This document shows, piece after piece, positions 1-9,176 of a stretch of DNA of 64,000 nucleotides. A program made the translations under genes and the position numbers. Every line of letters starts with the position of its first letter. Position 1 is the stretch's first letter. The notes beneath the pieces were generated by a model. The model did no database searches. It was not told the DNA's origin and saw nothing but the letters and a program-made list of their open reading frames with translations. Source of the stretch: Mycobacterium sp. UM_WGJ (lineage in GTDB: Bacteria > Actinomycetota > Actinomycetes > Mycobacteriales > Mycobacteriaceae); NCBI RefSeq assembly GCF_000455125.1, contig NZ_AUWR01000055.1, positions 62,001-126,000 of the forward strand, written 5' to 3'.

Positions 1-262
1 ACTCTCGCTGGCCGATGCGCGCCTGGCCTGGGCTCTCGGTCTGGCACTGGTGGCGCTGGTGGTGGCGTTCGCCGCCCTGCTGCGCAACTCCGGCCGCCTG
101 CTGCTGGGCACCCCGGACGTCGGCGCCCCGGCGATCCGGGTACCGGTGACGGTTGCGGGCGCGCTGGTGGCCGGGGTGCTGCTCTCGCTCGCCCTCGGAG
201 TGACTGCGGGCCCGCTGACCGACTTGTTCACAACCGCCGCAAGCCAACTCGGAGTCCGCTGA
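1..262 (+). CDS. C-terminal end of a HycQ/HyfB-like (complex I ND5-like) membrane subunit, partial
   Basis: The reading frame is open from the window edge to a TGA at 260-262, giving about 86 residues of an incomplete protein. The residues form two hydrophobic membrane segments, one near the window edge and one rich in Ala/Val/Leu ending just before the stop. There are no catalytic motifs in this fragment. The assignment is mainly from context: the next gene overlaps it (TGATG) and is HycE-like, and in mycobacteria hycE follows the antiporter-like membrane subunits of the hycP-hycQ-hycE cluster (Rv0085-Rv0087 type). The family name is therefore inference. Confidence 0.6.
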   Translation, partial: LSLADARLAWALGLALVALVVAFAALLRNSGRLLLGTPDVGAPAIRVPVTVAGALVAGVLLSLALGVTAGPLTDLFTTAASQLGVR

Positions 263-1740
263 TGGAGCCGATCACCAGCACGCAGCCGGTCACCGACGAT
301 GAGTTGATCGATGCGGCCACGGCTCTGCTCGCCGACGGGTTCCGGCTGGCACTGATGGCCGCTCACGATGACGGCGACACCCTGCGGGTGGTGTACCTGT
401 TCCTCGCCGGCCGCCCGGATCGCCGCCGGGAGCTGACCCTGACCGTTCCGGCGGACGCCCCGACGATCCCCTCGCTGGCCCGGCTGTCTTTTCAGGCCGG
501 GCGATTCGAGCGCGAGATGCTCGATCTGTACGGGATCATCCCGGTCGATCATCCGCAGCCGCGCCGCCTGGTACTGCATGCGCATTGGCCGCAGGGTTGG
601 CATCCGATGCGCAACAATGCCGGACCACCCGGCGACTTCGTTGCGGCGGACCACTTCCCCTTCCTGACCGTGGACGGCGCCGGGGTCTATGAGATCCCGG
701 TCGGCCCGGTACACGCCGGTCTGATCGAGCCGGGCCACTTCCGGTTCTCGGTCGTCGGCGAATCGGTGTTGCGCCTCAAGGCACGACTGTGGTTCGTTCA
801 CCGCGGGATCGAGCGACTCTTTCAGGGCCGGGCGGCGCTCGCGGCGGTGGACCTGGCCGAACGGATCAGCGGTGACACCTCAGCCGGTCACGCACTCGCG
901 CACAGCCTGGCCGTAGAGGACGCGCTCGGTGTCGTGCTGCCCGATCCGGCACATCGGTTGCGCGCACTGCTCGTCGAGCTCGAGCGCCTCTACAACCACG
1001 CCGCCGATCTGGGTGCCCTCGCCAATGATGTGGGCTTCGGCCTGGCCAACGCCCACGCCCAGCGCGTCCGCGAACTTGTGCTGCGCATCAACGCGCAGGT
1101 GACCGGGCACCGACTCTTGCGCGGGGCGATCAGCCCCGGAGGTGTGGTGCTGCAAACACTTCCGGACCCGAGCCGGCTACAAGAGCTGGCTGATGACATC
1201 GCCGAGATCGCCGAGCTGACGTTGGGCAACTCGGTGATCTATGACCGGTTCGCCGGCACCTCGGTATTGCACCGCGACGACGCCGTGGCGATGGGCACCC
1301 TGGGCTACGTGGCTCGGGCCAGCGGGATTGTCACCGACGCCCGCCTCGACCACCCGACCACCGTGCTGCCGGTGACCGAGGTGACTGCGAGCGCCGGGGA
1401 TGTACTGGCCCGTTACACCGTTCGACGCGACGAATTCGCGGCCTCAGTGGCTCTGTGCCGCAGCCTGATCGACAATCACGAGGGCCCGCTCGATATCCGG
1501 GAGTCCGTTCCGGCGACGACCGGCCCGGGTAGCGGGGTCGGCATCGTCGAAGGCTGGCGCGGAAGCATCGTGCATCGGGTGGAGATCGGAGCCGACGGCG
1601 TCATCGGGCGCGCGAAGATCGTCGACCCGTCCTGGTTCAACTGGCCCGCGCTGCCGGTGTCGATGACCGACACCATTGTTCCGGATTTCCCGCTGACGAA
1701 TAAGAGCTTCAACCTGTCCTACGCGGGAAACGATCTATAG
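262..1740 (+). CDS. hycE: HycE-like large subunit (NuoC-NuoD-type fusion) of a formate-hydrogenlyase/complex I-related complex
   Basis: 492 residues. The ATG overlaps the stop of the upstream membrane subunit, so the two are probably co-translated. The N-terminal part is NuoC-like (30 kDa subunit), with the FEREMLDLYGI stretch at residues 82-92. From about residue 140 it is NuoD/HycE-like. In catalytic group 4 NiFe hydrogenases the metal is held by two CxxC motifs. Here the first site reads RISGDTSAGH (about 201-210) and the C-terminal one DPSWFNW (455-461), so all four cysteines are missing. The protein has only one cysteine (SVALCRSL). By homology it resembles Rv0087. It is unlikely to carry a NiFe centre; a redox or ion-translocation role is inference. 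Confidence 0.88.
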   Translation: MEPITSTQPVTDDELIDAATALLADGFRLALMAAHDDGDTLRVVYLFLAGRPDRRRELTLTVPADAPTIPSLARLSFQAGRFEREMLDLYGIIPVDHPQPRRLVLHAHWPQGWHPMRNNAGPPGDFVAADHFPFLTVDGAGVYEIPVGPVHAGLIEPGHFRFSVVGESVLRLKARLWFVHRGIERLFQGRAALAAVDLAERISGDTSAGHALAHSLAVEDALGVVLPDPAHRLRALLVELERLYNHAADLGALANDVGFGLANAHAQRVRELVLRINAQVTGHRLLRGAISPGGVVLQTLPDPSRLQELADDIAEIAELTLGNSVIYDRFAGTSVLHRDDAVAMGTLGYVARASGIVTDARLDHPTTVLPVTEVTASAGDVLARYTVRRDEFAASVALCRSLIDNHEGPLDIRESVPATTGPGSGVGIVEGWRGSIVHRVEIGADGVIGRAKIVDPSWFNWPALPVSMTDTIVPDFPLTNKSFNLSYAGNDL

Positions 1741-1760
1741 CGGCTCAGCGCAAACCTGGT

Positions 1761-1779
1761 ATGTCAGGATATTTGACAT
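1761..1779. promoter_or_regulatory. Inverted repeat overlapping the MarR start codon, probable autoregulatory operator
   Basis: ATGTCA at 1761-1766 and TGACAT at 1774-1779 form a perfect 6-base inverted repeat with a 7-base spacer. The right arm runs into the ATG at 1778. MarR regulators commonly bind such dyads at their own promoters, and a leaderless or very short leader transcript would put the operator over the start region. The binding itself is inference. Confidence 0.5.
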
Positions 1780-2197
1780 GGATGACGTGGACGTTGCTCC
1801 GCTGGGCTATCTGCTGTACCGGGTCAGCTCGGCGCTGCGCCCGCAGGTGACCGCGGTACTCGGGCCGCTGGGGCTGGCCTTGCCCGAATTCGTCTGCATG
1901 CGAGTCCTGTCGCTGCGCCCGGGACTGTCCAGCGCCGAACTGGCCCGCCACACCGGCGTCACCCCGCAGGCGATGAACACCGTGCTGCACCGACTGGAGA
2001 ACCGCGGCGCGGTCAGCCGCCCAGACTCGGTGCCGTCCGGGCGGGCACTGCCGGCGAACTTGACCGACGCCGGGCGGGAGCTACTGAAGCAGGCCGAAGA
2101 TGCCGTACACGTCGCCGACGGTCGGGTGCTGGCTGCGCTGAGCCCAGCCGAGCAACACCGGCTGCGACAGATGTTGGAGCGAATCGGCGCGGAGTGA
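1778..2197 (+). CDS. MarR family transcriptional regulator (Rv2887-type)
   Basis: 139 residues, the usual MarR length. The centre carries a winged helix-turn-helix (LSSAELARHTGVTPQAMNTV at about 49-68) followed by the wing. The N- and C-terminal helices would form the dimer interface. It sits immediately before the convergent amiC gene, the same order as Rv2887-Rv2888c in M. tuberculosis. Rv2887 represses a methyltransferase gene and influences drug susceptibility there; whether the target is conserved here cannot be seen. A dyad lies over the start codon. The alternative is a generic MarR member with an unknown ligand. Confidence 0.85.
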   Translation: MDDVDVAPLGYLLYRVSSALRPQVTAVLGPLGLALPEFVCMRVLSLRPGLSSAELARHTGVTPQAMNTVLHRLENRGAVSRPDSVPSGRALPANLTDAGRELLKQAEDAVHVADGRVLAALSPAEQHRLRQMLERIGAE

Positions 2198-2222
2198 CCG
2201 CTAGGTCCAGGGCAGCGACCCG

Positions 2223-3650
2223 TCAGGCCCGGGCGGCGATGGTCGGCCAGGGCTTGGCGGCCTCCAGTTCGTAGGCCAACTCCAACAGTCGGGCGTCGCG
2301 CCCGATGGGGGCACTGAACATCATGCCCACCGGCAACCCGGCCGCGGATTCGGCCAGCGGCAGCGAGATCGCCGGTTCACCGGTGGCATTCTGCAGCGGC
2401 GTGAACGCCACCCAGTCCATCAGCCGGTCGATGATCTGCTCGTAGCCGGCGGTGGGGTCCAGGTGGCCCACCCGCGGCGTCTCGTGGGCCAGCGTCGGCG
2501 TGAGCGCGACGTCATAGTCGCCATACAGCCGCGCGGTGTGCCGGCGGCGCACCGCCGCCAGGCGCGCAACCGCCAGCGGAAGCCGGTGAAGATGACGGGT
2601 GGCATGACGATCCAGCCCCAGCGTCAGGTTGTCCAGCCGGGTTCGATCGAAGGTGGGACCGAACATCCGCTTGCCGCCCTTGACCAATGCGGTCGCCAAA
2701 AACGCCCAGTAGAGCAGGAAGTCGTCGGCGAAATGCGCGGGCACCGGTGGCCCGTCGAGGTACTCGACGTGGTGCCCCAGTTCCTCGAGCAGCGCGGCGG
2801 TCTTCAAGGTCAGCTCGCGCATCTCCGCCGCCGTCTCGCGCGCGATCGATTGGGTGACCACCGCGATCCGCAGACGCTGGGCACCAGGTGCCCGGATGTC
2901 ACCGATCGGCGGCAGCTTGGTGTTGCGCGAGATCCGTTCTGCTGCTGCGTAAAAGGCGGCAGTGTCGCGCACCGAGCGGGTCACCACCCCATTGAAGACG
3001 ATCCGCACCGGCATGGCACGCAAATCCTTGTCCAACGGCAGCCGGCCCCGCGACGGTTTGAGCCCGACCAGGCCGTTGCAGGCCGCGGGGATACGGATGG
3101 ACCCGCCGCCGTCGTTGGCATGCGCGATCGGCACCACCCCGGCAGCCACGAACGCCGCCGATCCCGACGACGACGCCGCCGCGGTGTAATCGGTGTTCCA
3201 CGGGTTGCGCACCGCGCCGATCCGCGGATGCTCGGCCGAAGCGCTGAAGCCGAACTCGCTCAGCTGGGTTTTGCCCAGCGCGATCAGCCCGGTGTTCAGG
3301 TAGAGCTTGGCGAAAGCGCCGTCGGCCGCGGCTGGGTGCGGCTGCCAGGCATCGGTGCCCTGCATGGTCGGCATCCCGGCGACGTCGACATTGTCTTTGA
3401 TGAACGTCGGGACGCCCTGAAAGAACCCGGGATGCCCGGTGCCGCCGCCGCTGTGCCGGGCGGTCTCCCGCGCGCGGTCGAATGCCCGGTAGGCCAGGCC
3501 ATTCAACTGCGGGTTGACCGCTTCGGTGCGCGCGATCGCGGCGTCGACCAGGTCGGCGGGCGTCACCTCGCCGGATCGGAGCCGTTCAACCAGGCCAACC
3601 GCGTCGGAATCACCGAGCGCATCGTCGCCGAAAGCGTGCACATGTTGCAT
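2223..3650 (-). CDS. amiC: Amidase (amidase signature family)
   Basis: 475 residues from the ATG at 3648-3650. This start is preferred over an in-frame start further upstream because the protein then begins MQHVHAFGDDALGD, as in mycobacterial AmiC (Rv2888c), and avoids reading through the terminator-like hairpin. The amidase-signature Ser-Ser-Lys triad is visible: Lys85 in TFIKDN, the Ser cluster near 160-162 (AAASSSGS) and Ser184 in DGGGSIR. It hydrolyses amides to carboxylate and ammonia; the substrate is unknown. Convergent with the MarR gene. Confidence 0.9.
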   Translation of the reverse strand: MQHVHAFGDDALGDSDAVGLVERLRSGEVTPADLVDAAIARTEAVNPQLNGLAYRAFDRARETARHSGGGTGHPGFFQGVPTFIKDNVDVAGMPTMQGTDAWQPHPAAADGAFAKLYLNTGLIALGKTQLSEFGFSASAEHPRIGAVRNPWNTDYTAAASSSGSAAFVAAGVVPIAHANDGGGSIRIPAACNGLVGLKPSRGRLPLDKDLRAMPVRIVFNGVVTRSVRDTAAFYAAAERISRNTKLPPIGDIRAPGAQRLRIAVVTQSIARETAAEMRELTLKTAALLEELGHHVEYLDGPPVPAHFADDFLLYWAFLATALVKGGKRMFGPTFDRTRLDNLTLGLDRHATRHLHRLPLAVARLAAVRRRHTARLYGDYDVALTPTLAHETPRVGHLDPTAGYEQIIDRLMDWVAFTPLQNATGEPAISLPLAESAAGLPVGMMFSAPIGRDARLLELAYELEAAKPWPTIAARA

Positions 3651-3696
3651 GCCGGTGACATTAGCCGACCGGCCAGTACAGCCTGTGACGCCCGAA

Positions 3697-3744
3697 CGAA
3701 AATCACCGCCAGGCCCGAGCACCGGGCGCTGGCGGTGATTTTCG
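3697..3744 (-). terminator. Strong hairpin between tsf and amiC
   Basis: A perfect 16-base inverted repeat (3697-3712 with 3729-3744) starts CGAAAATCACC and encloses a second short stem, GCCCG/CGGGC. Its edge is 10 bases past the tsf stop, so it would end the rpsB-tsf transcript and insulate amiC. The U-run lies within the stem rather than after it. Confidence 0.75.
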
Positions 3745-3754
3745 TAGCAGGTGA

Positions 3755-4570
3755 CTAGGCCTGTCCGACCTCGAACCGCGCGAAGCGGGTCACGGTAACG
3801 CCGGCCTCGTCGAGCAGCGCCTTGACGCTCTTCTTCGAGTCCGAAACCGACGACTGGTCCAGCAGCACCACGTCCTTGAAGAAGCCGGTGACCCGGCCTT
3901 CGACGATCTTGGGCAGGGCAGCCTCGGGCTTGCCCTCCTCCTTGGCCGTCTCTTCGGCGATGCGGCGCTCGTTGGCCACCAGGTCGGCGGGCACGTCGTC
4001 GCGGCTCAGGTACTTGGCCTTGAGCGCGGCGATCTGCAGCGCCACCGCGTGGGCCGCCTCTGTATCCGAACCGGTGTACTCGACCAGCACACCCACCGCC
4101 GGCGGCAGGTCGGAGGCCCGCTTGTGCAGGTAGGTCTCCACGGTGCCGTCGAAGTAGGCGACCCGGCGCAGTTCGAGCTTCTCGCCGATCTTGGCCGACA
4201 GCGCCTCGATGGCCTCACCAACGGTGCGGTCACCGATATTGGCGCCCTTGAGCTCCTCGACATCGGAGGTCTTGGCCGCCGCGGCGGCGGTGACAACCTC
4301 TTCTGCGAGGGCCTTGAACTCGTCGTTCTTGGCGACGAAGTCGGTCTCGGAGTTCAGCTCGATCAGCGCGCCACCCTTGGCAGCGACCAGACCTTCGGCG
4401 GTGGCACGCTCGGCGCGCTTGCCGACGTCCTTGGCGCCCTTGATGCGCAGCACCTCGACGGCCTTGTCGAAGTCGCCGTCGCTCTCGGCCAGCGCGTTCT
4501 TGCAGTCCATCATGCCTGAGCCGGTGAGCTCCCGAAGCCGCTTAACGTCGGCAGCGGTGTAGTTCGCCAC
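3755..4570 (-). CDS. tsf: Elongation factor Ts
   Basis: 271 residues, identical in length to mycobacterial EF-Ts. The N-terminal UBA-like module contains [14 protein letters not shown], followed by the conserved [12 protein letters not shown] segment of the core that contacts EF-Tu and promotes GDP release. It recycles EF-Tu in translation elongation. It lies 15 bases downstream of rpsB in the usual rpsB-tsf operon and is followed by a strong hairpin. Confidence 0.98.
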   Translation of the reverse strand: MANYTAADVKRLRELTGSGMMDCKNALAESDGDFDKAVEVLRIKGAKDVGKRAERATAEGLVAAKGGALIELNSETDFVAKNDEFKALAEEVVTAAAAAKTSDVEELKGANIGDRTVGEAIEALSAKIGEKLELRRVAYFDGTVETYLHKRASDLPPAVGVLVEYTGSDTEAAHAVALQIAALKAKYLSRDDVPADLVANERRIAEETAKEEGKPEAALPKIVEGRVTGFFKDVVLLDQSSVSDSKKSVKALLDEAGVTVTRFARFEVGQA

Positions 4571-4585
4571 TGTTGTGTGCCTTTC

Positions 4586-5422
4586 CTACGATGCGTCGGT
4601 GGTGGTTTCGGCGCCGGCAGCTGCGGCGTCGGCGTCGGGCGCGGAGGTGGTGGCGCCCGCCAGCAACTCCTGCTCCCACTCGGCCAGCGGCTCAACCGCT
4701 TCGGCCGCAGCCTTGCCCTCGCCGTTGCCCTGACCTGCCCGGGCCTGCAGCCCCTCAGCCACCGCAGAGGCGATGACCTTGGTCAGCAGAGCCGCAGAGC
4801 GGATCGCGTCGTCATTGCCCGGGATCGGGTAGTCGACCAGGTCGGGGTCGCAGTTGGTGTCCAGGATCGCGATGACCGGGATGCCCAGCTTGCGGGCCTC
4901 GCCGACGGCGATGTGCTCCTTGTTGGTGTCGACGACCCAGACAGCCGACGGCACCTTGGCCATGTCGCGGATACCGCCGAGGCTGCGCTCCAGCTTGTTC
5001 TTCTCGCGGGTCAGCATCAAGATTTCCTTCTTGGTGCGCCCCTCGAAGCCGCCGGTCTGCTCCATGGCCTCGAGTTCCTTGAGGCGCTGCAGACGCTTGT
5101 GCACGGTGGAGAAGTTGGTGAGCATGCCGCCCAGCCAGCGCTGGTTGACATACGGCATCCCGACCCGGGTGGCCTCGGCCGCGACCGATTCCTGTGCCTG
5201 CTTCTTGGTGCCGACGAACATGATGGAGCCACCGTGCGCGACGGTCTCCTTGACGAATTCGTACGCCTTGTCGATGAAGGTCAGCGTCTGCTGCAAGTCG
5301 ATGATGTAGATGCCGTTGCGGTCGGTGAAGATGAACCGCTTCATCTTGGGATTCCAACGACGGGTCTGATGCCCGAAGTGAGCGCCGCTGTCCAGCAGCT
5401 GCTTCATGGTTACGACAGCCAT
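4586..5422 (-). CDS. rpsB: 30S ribosomal protein S2
   Basis: 278 residues from the ATG at 5420-5422 ([19 protein letters not shown]), preceded by a GGAAG ribosome-binding site about 10 bases upstream. A 40-codon in-frame extension upstream has no S2 homology and is leader sequence. The N-terminal S2 signature and the [19 protein letters not shown] segment are present. The Ala/Glu-rich C-terminal tail (about residue 230 on) is typical of actinobacteria. First gene of the rpsB-tsf operon. Confidence 0.98.
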   Translation of the reverse strand: MAVVTMKQLLDSGAHFGHQTRRWNPKMKRFIFTDRNGIYIIDLQQTLTFIDKAYEFVKETVAHGGSIMFVGTKKQAQESVAAEATRVGMPYVNQRWLGGMLTNFSTVHKRLQRLKELEAMEQTGGFEGRTKKEILMLTREKNKLERSLGGIRDMAKVPSAVWVVDTNKEHIAVGEARKLGIPVIAILDTNCDPDLVDYPIPGNDDAIRSAALLTKVIASAVAEGLQARAGQGNGEGKAAAEAVEPLAEWEQELLAGATTSAPDADAAAAGAETTTDAS

Positions 5423-5712
5423 GAGTGCATGCTTCCTTTTTTGTCGGTTGTCGCCCGGCGACGGGTGAGGCCGGGCCCTGGTGTCTGCTGAGATGCCGGA
5501 CCCCTGTTGGGGACCACCCGACATCCGGTTGTGTGCAGACACGCGAAGTCAGCCCGCATAAGCGAACTGCGCAAATGAGTTTACACGGTTCGAGCGGGTG
5601 GTTTAGCAAGCCTCGAGGAACGAGAGACGAAGCTGGAACCACCCCATGAACCAGGTGCTTTGTCCACAGCGGTGACTGGCCCGATTCGGGGCCGCCGAGG
5701 TGAACTGGGCGG
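5423..5712 (-). promoter_or_regulatory. rpsB leader and divergent promoter region with a stem-loop
   Basis: This 290-base gap separates rpsB from the M23 peptidase gene. On the minus strand it contains a stem-loop at 5492-5525: an outer stem pairs 5492-5499 with 5518-5525 (one G-U pair) and an inner CCCC/GGGG stem has a 4-base loop. A TAAACT hexamer at 5583-5578 (minus strand) could be the -10 box of rpsB. S2 leaders are often autoregulatory; that role here is inference. Confidence 0.45.
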
Positions 5713-6252
5713 ATGAGATGCGTGGCGTTGTTGCTGGTCGGAGGCCTTCTGCTGGCGGCGCCGGCGCATGGCGACTCGGTTCGGCTGGACTGGCCGCTGC
5801 GGCCACGGCCGGCGGTGATGCGGCGATTCGACGCCCCGCGCCCGGATTGGCAGCGCGGCCACCGAGGTGTGGACCTGGCCGGAGAACCGGGCCGGCCGGT
5901 GTACGCCGCAGGTGCGGGCACGGTGGTGTTCGCCGGACGTTCCGGTGGACAACCGGTGGTGTCCCTGGCCCACCCCGGCGGGCTGCGCACCAGCTACCAG
6001 CCGGTGTCAGCGGCAGTCCGGATCGGTCAGCTGGTGGCCGCGGGATCGGTGATCGGTGTCTTGGAGCCCGGCCATCCGGGCTGTGCGGTTTGCCTGCACT
6101 GGGGCGCGATGTGGGGACCGGCGTCGCGAGCCGACTACCTCGACCCGTTGGGGTTGCTGGCCTCGACGCCGATCCGGCTCAAGCCGGTGTCGGGCCGAAC
6201 TTCGGCTAGCGCGGAGGCAGTCGACGCAGGAAGTCCAGCATGGCAGCGATGA
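5713..6252 (+). CDS. Secreted M23-family (LytM) peptidase-like protein (Rv2891-type)
   Basis: 179 residues. A hydrophobic N-terminal signal sequence (about residues 1-20) ends at AHG. A peptidase M23 domain fills most of the rest: HRGVDLA supplies the first His/Asp zinc ligands and CLHWG near residue 122 the later His. M23 enzymes cut peptidoglycan cross-bridges. The last 15 codons overlap the 3' end of the convergent hydrolase gene. Position next to rpsB matches Rv2891. Confidence 0.85.
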   Translation: MRCVALLLVGGLLLAAPAHGDSVRLDWPLRPRPAVMRRFDAPRPDWQRGHRGVDLAGEPGRPVYAAGAGTVVFAGRSGGQPVVSLAHPGGLRTSYQPVSAAVRIGQLVAAGSVIGVLEPGHPGCAVCLHWGAMWGPASRADYLDPLGLLASTPIRLKPVSGRTSASAEAVDAGSPAWQR

Positions 6253-7081
6253 CGACATCGGGCTGGTCTCGTTGGACCCAATGCCCAGCGCCGGCAATGA
6301 CTTTCAGTTCGGCGTGCGGGATCAGCGCGGCGGCCGCTCGGGCACGGGCGATAGGCACGCCGGTATCCCGGTCGCCGTGGATGATCAGCGCCGGAGCCGG
6401 TAATGACGCCAGCTGCGCCGTGTAGTCGGTTTTCAGCCTGTTCCAGCGCATCTCGTCGTGCTGCCATTGCTCGAAAGCGGCAAAACCGGGATGCTGTGCG
6501 GCAGCGATGATCTGCGCGATCAGCTCGGGAGTGCGTTGCGCTGGATCACGGATCAGCGATTTGAGGCTCCACGTCAGCGCGGCGCGGTTCGTGGCCATCC
6601 AGCGAGTGGCGAGATCCAGCGCACCGCTACGTTGCAACGCCCACGCCAGCAGGTGTCTGCCGCCGGCCAGCCGCGGCATCAGGCCGTAGCTGTCCAACAG
6701 CAGCGCCCCGGTGACCCGTTCGGGCCGGTCCAGCACGTGCCCGATTGTCAGTGCCCCGCCCAGCGACAACCCGCCGATGGCGTAGTGCTCCAGTCCGAGG
6801 GCGTCAACGAATTCCCGCACGTAGGCGACGAGCCGCTGCTGGGTCACCCGCCAGGTGGGCAGCGGGCTCTCACCGCAGCCGGGGTGATCGGGAGCGACGA
6901 CACGGAAGCCGCCGGCAGCCAGGCGTGGTCCGACCTCTCCCCAGGACAACTCGGCGCTGTCCGTACCTCCGCCGTGCAACAGCACCACGGCTCCCCCAGA
7001 CCGGAAATCGGGATTGTCGGGACGAAAGTCGAGGTAGGAGACCAGTCCGGACGGCAGTTCGACAGTTGACCGCACCGTCAC
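6206..7081 (-). CDS. Alpha/beta hydrolase
   Basis: 291 residues from a GTG whose last bases overlap the xerC stop (GTGA), implying translational coupling. It has the alpha/beta hydrolase fold: oxyanion loop VVLLHGGG, nucleophile elbow GGLSLGG, acid region HGDRDTGVP and catalytic His in [11 protein letters not shown]. It resembles meta-cleavage-product and epoxide-type hydrolases, but the substrate cannot be assigned. In M. tuberculosis this slot holds PPE45/Rv2893, so this gene is a lineage-specific occupant. Its 3' end overlaps the M23 gene by 47 bases. Confidence 0.85.
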   Translation of the reverse strand: MTVRSTVELPSGLVSYLDFRPDNPDFRSGGAVVLLHGGGTDSAELSWGEVGPRLAAGGFRVVAPDHPGCGESPLPTWRVTQQRLVAYVREFVDALGLEHYAIGGLSLGGALTIGHVLDRPERVTGALLLDSYGLMPRLAGGRHLLAWALQRSGALDLATRWMATNRAALTWSLKSLIRDPAQRTPELIAQIIAAAQHPGFAAFEQWQHDEMRWNRLKTDYTAQLASLPAPALIIHGDRDTGVPIARARAAAALIPHAELKVIAGAGHWVQRDQPDVVIAAMLDFLRRLPPR

Positions 7082-7986
7082 GCCCGCGGGTGCGCCTGAT
7101 CGTGCACGGCACGCAACCGGGCGACGGTCACATGGGTGTAGAGCTGCGTGGTGGCCAGGCTGGAGTGGCCGAGCAACTCCTGCACGATCCGCAGGTCTGC
7201 CCCACCCTCCAACAGGTGCGTGGCCGCCGTGTGGCGCAGCCCGTGCGGCCCCATATCCGGCGCTCCCCCGACCGCGGCGACGGTCTGGTGCACCACGGTG
7301 CGCGCCTGGCGCGGGTCGAGGCGCCCGCCGCGGGCCCCGAGCAGCAACGCCGGGCCGGACTCCAGCGTCGCCAGCGGCGGCCTCCCCCTGGCGAGCCATG
7401 CCTGCAGTGCGTCGGCGGCGGGCTCCCCGAACGGCACCGTGCGTTGCTTGTTGCCCTTGCCCACCACCCGCACCACTCGGCGCGTACTGTCCACGTCGTC
7501 GATGTCCAGGCCGCACAGTTCGCTGACCCGCACGGCGGTGGCGTAGAGCAACTCGGCGATCAGCCTGTCCCGCAGTGCCAGCGGATCATCTTGCTGGGCA
7601 CCGGATTTGGCGGCCGTCATCGCGTCTTGCGCCTGGTCACGGCGCAGAACCGCCGGCAGCGTCCGGCGCGCCTTCGGCAGCTGCAGGCGCGCACCGGGAT
7701 CCGATGCCAGCAGCCCGCGCCGCGCCGCCCACGCGGTGAAGGTCTTGACCGTCGAGGTGCGGCGCGCCAGTGTGCTGCGCGCGGCACCGGCGCCGGCCTG
7801 CGCGGCCAGCCAACTGCGCAGCAGCGGAAGGCTCAGGCCTTCGATGCCGGCGTGCCCCTGCTCGGCGAGGAACGCGAACAGCGATCGCAGGTCACCGAGG
7901 TAGGCGCGCCGGGTGTGATCGGAACGGCCCCGCTCCAAGGCGAGGTGCTCGTCGAACTCCTCGAGAATCGCGTCCACGTCGACCAC
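7078..7986 (-). CDS. xerC: Site-specific tyrosine recombinase XerC
   Basis: 302 residues from a GTG at 7986; the in-frame sequence upstream is not Xer-like. The N-terminal SAM-like DNA-binding domain spans about 5-90. The catalytic residues are all present: Arg153 (AVRVSEL), Lys177 (GKGNK), His248 and Arg251 (HGLRH), His274 (LLGHS) and Tyr283 (TQLYTH). It resolves chromosome dimers at dif with XerD. Genomic position (Rv2894c) supports XerC rather than a phage integrase. Confidence 0.95.
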   Translation of the reverse strand: MVDVDAILEEFDEHLALERGRSDHTRRAYLGDLRSLFAFLAEQGHAGIEGLSLPLLRSWLAAQAGAGAARSTLARRTSTVKTFTAWAARRGLLASDPGARLQLPKARRTLPAVLRRDQAQDAMTAAKSGAQQDDPLALRDRLIAELLYATAVRVSELCGLDIDDVDSTRRVVRVVGKGNKQRTVPFGEPAADALQAWLARGRPPLATLESGPALLLGARGGRLDPRQARTVVHQTVAAVGGAPDMGPHGLRHTAATHLLEGGADLRIVQELLGHSSLATTQLYTHVTVARLRAVHDQAHPRA

Positions 7987-8011
7987 GGTCTCAGACGGCG
8001 CGCCCGAGCAC

Positions 8012-9172
8012 TCAGGTGACGCGCCGCAGCGTTTCCGGGGTGAGATCAACCCGTGACGGATAGCCGTCCACGGCCATGATGAGGTCGGCTTCGGCCAGCA
8101 GCGAGCGCAGCACATGCACGATCCCGGCGGTGCCGCCCAGAGCCAGGCCATACGCGTACGGCCGCCCGATGCCCACCGCGGTGGCGCCCAAGGCAAGAGC
8201 CTTGATGATGTCGGCGCCGGTGCGGATACCCGAGTCGAAGAGCACCGGCATCCCGTCGGCTGCCGCCACCACGTCTGGCAGGCAGTCCAGTGCGGGCAGT
8301 CCGCCGTTGGCCTGGCGGCCGCCGTGCGTGGAGCAGTAGATGCCGTCCACTCCGCCGTCCCGAGCCCGCCGCACGTCGTCGGGGTGACAGATGCCTTTGA
8401 CGATCAGCGGCAGGTCTGTCAACGACCGCAGCCACGGCAGATCATCCCAGGTCAACGGGTTTCCGAAGGTCTGGACCCAGGACAAGATGGCGGCTTGTGG
8501 ATTCTCCTCGGGCGGCTGGGCCAGGCCGGCCCTGAACACCGGGTCGGACCAGTAGTTAGACAGGCAGTGCCCGCGCAACTGGGGGAAGTTCGACGTGGAC
8601 AGGTCCCTGGGACGCCAGCCCGGAACCCAGGTGTCGAGGGTGACGACGATCGCCTTGTAACCGGCAGCCTCCGCGCGATGCACCAGGCTGGCGGCCAGCT
8701 CGCGGTCTTTGGGCGTGTACAGCTGGAAAAAGCCTGGGGTGTCGCCGAATTCCGCAGCGACGTCCTCGAGCGGGTCGGCGGTCAGGGTGGACACCATCAT
8801 CGGAACGCCAGTGGCCGCCGCGGCACGCGCGCTGGCCAGATCCCCGTGGCCGTCCTGGGCGCAGATGCCGATGACACCGATCGGCGCCATGAAGACCGGC
8901 GAGGGCAGCCGCAACCCGAACATCTCGATCGACAGGTCGCGCTCGGCGGCGCCGACGAACATCCTCGGGATCAGCCCCCACCCGTCGAAGGCGGTGACGT
9001 TGGCCCGCTGAGTGCGCTCGTCACCGGCACCGCCGGCCACATAGGACCACACCGAGGGAGAAAGCGCCGCAGCGGCTTTGGTCTCCAATTCGGTGTAGGT
9101 CATCGGCAGCGCGGGCATCACCCCGGCCAGGCCCTGCAGGTAGATCTCGAACTGGTAGTCCCCGAAAGCCAT
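8012..9172 (-). CDS. L-lactate 2-monooxygenase (FMN-dependent alpha-hydroxy-acid oxidase family)
   Basis: 386 residues from the ATG at 9170-9172. It closely resembles the M. smegmatis lactate 2-monooxygenase, which converts L-lactate and O2 to acetate, CO2 and water. FMN-site features include Tyr44 in SYVAGG, Lys259 in IVKG, and the catalytic His283 with Arg286 in [11 protein letters not shown]. The DSGIRTGAD phosphate-binding stretch is near the C-terminus. It starts 4 bases after the viuB stop, so the two are probably co-transcribed. The gene is not at this position in M. tuberculosis, suggesting insertion or loss. Confidence 0.92.
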   Translation of the reverse strand: MAFGDYQFEIYLQGLAGVMPALPMTYTELETKAAAALSPSVWSYVAGGAGDERTQRANVTAFDGWGLIPRMFVGAAERDLSIEMFGLRLPSPVFMAPIGVIGICAQDGHGDLASARAAAATGVPMMVSTLTADPLEDVAAEFGDTPGFFQLYTPKDRELAASLVHRAEAAGYKAIVVTLDTWVPGWRPRDLSTSNFPQLRGHCLSNYWSDPVFRAGLAQPPEENPQAAILSWVQTFGNPLTWDDLPWLRSLTDLPLIVKGICHPDDVRRARDGGVDGIYCSTHGGRQANGGLPALDCLPDVVAAADGMPVLFDSGIRTGADIIKALALGATAVGIGRPYAYGLALGGTAGIVHVLRSLLAEADLIMAVDGYPSRVDLTPETLRRVT

Positions 9173-9176
9173 CGCG

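Noticed and set aside
4586-5542. 40-residue N-terminal extension of rpsB
   Set aside because: Not S2-like; a good ribosome-binding site precedes the internal ATG at 5422.
7078-7986. xerC as a phage or integron integrase with an att site
   Set aside because: Length, complete Xer catalytic set and conserved chromosomal position support the housekeeping recombinase; no phage genes or direct repeats are nearby.
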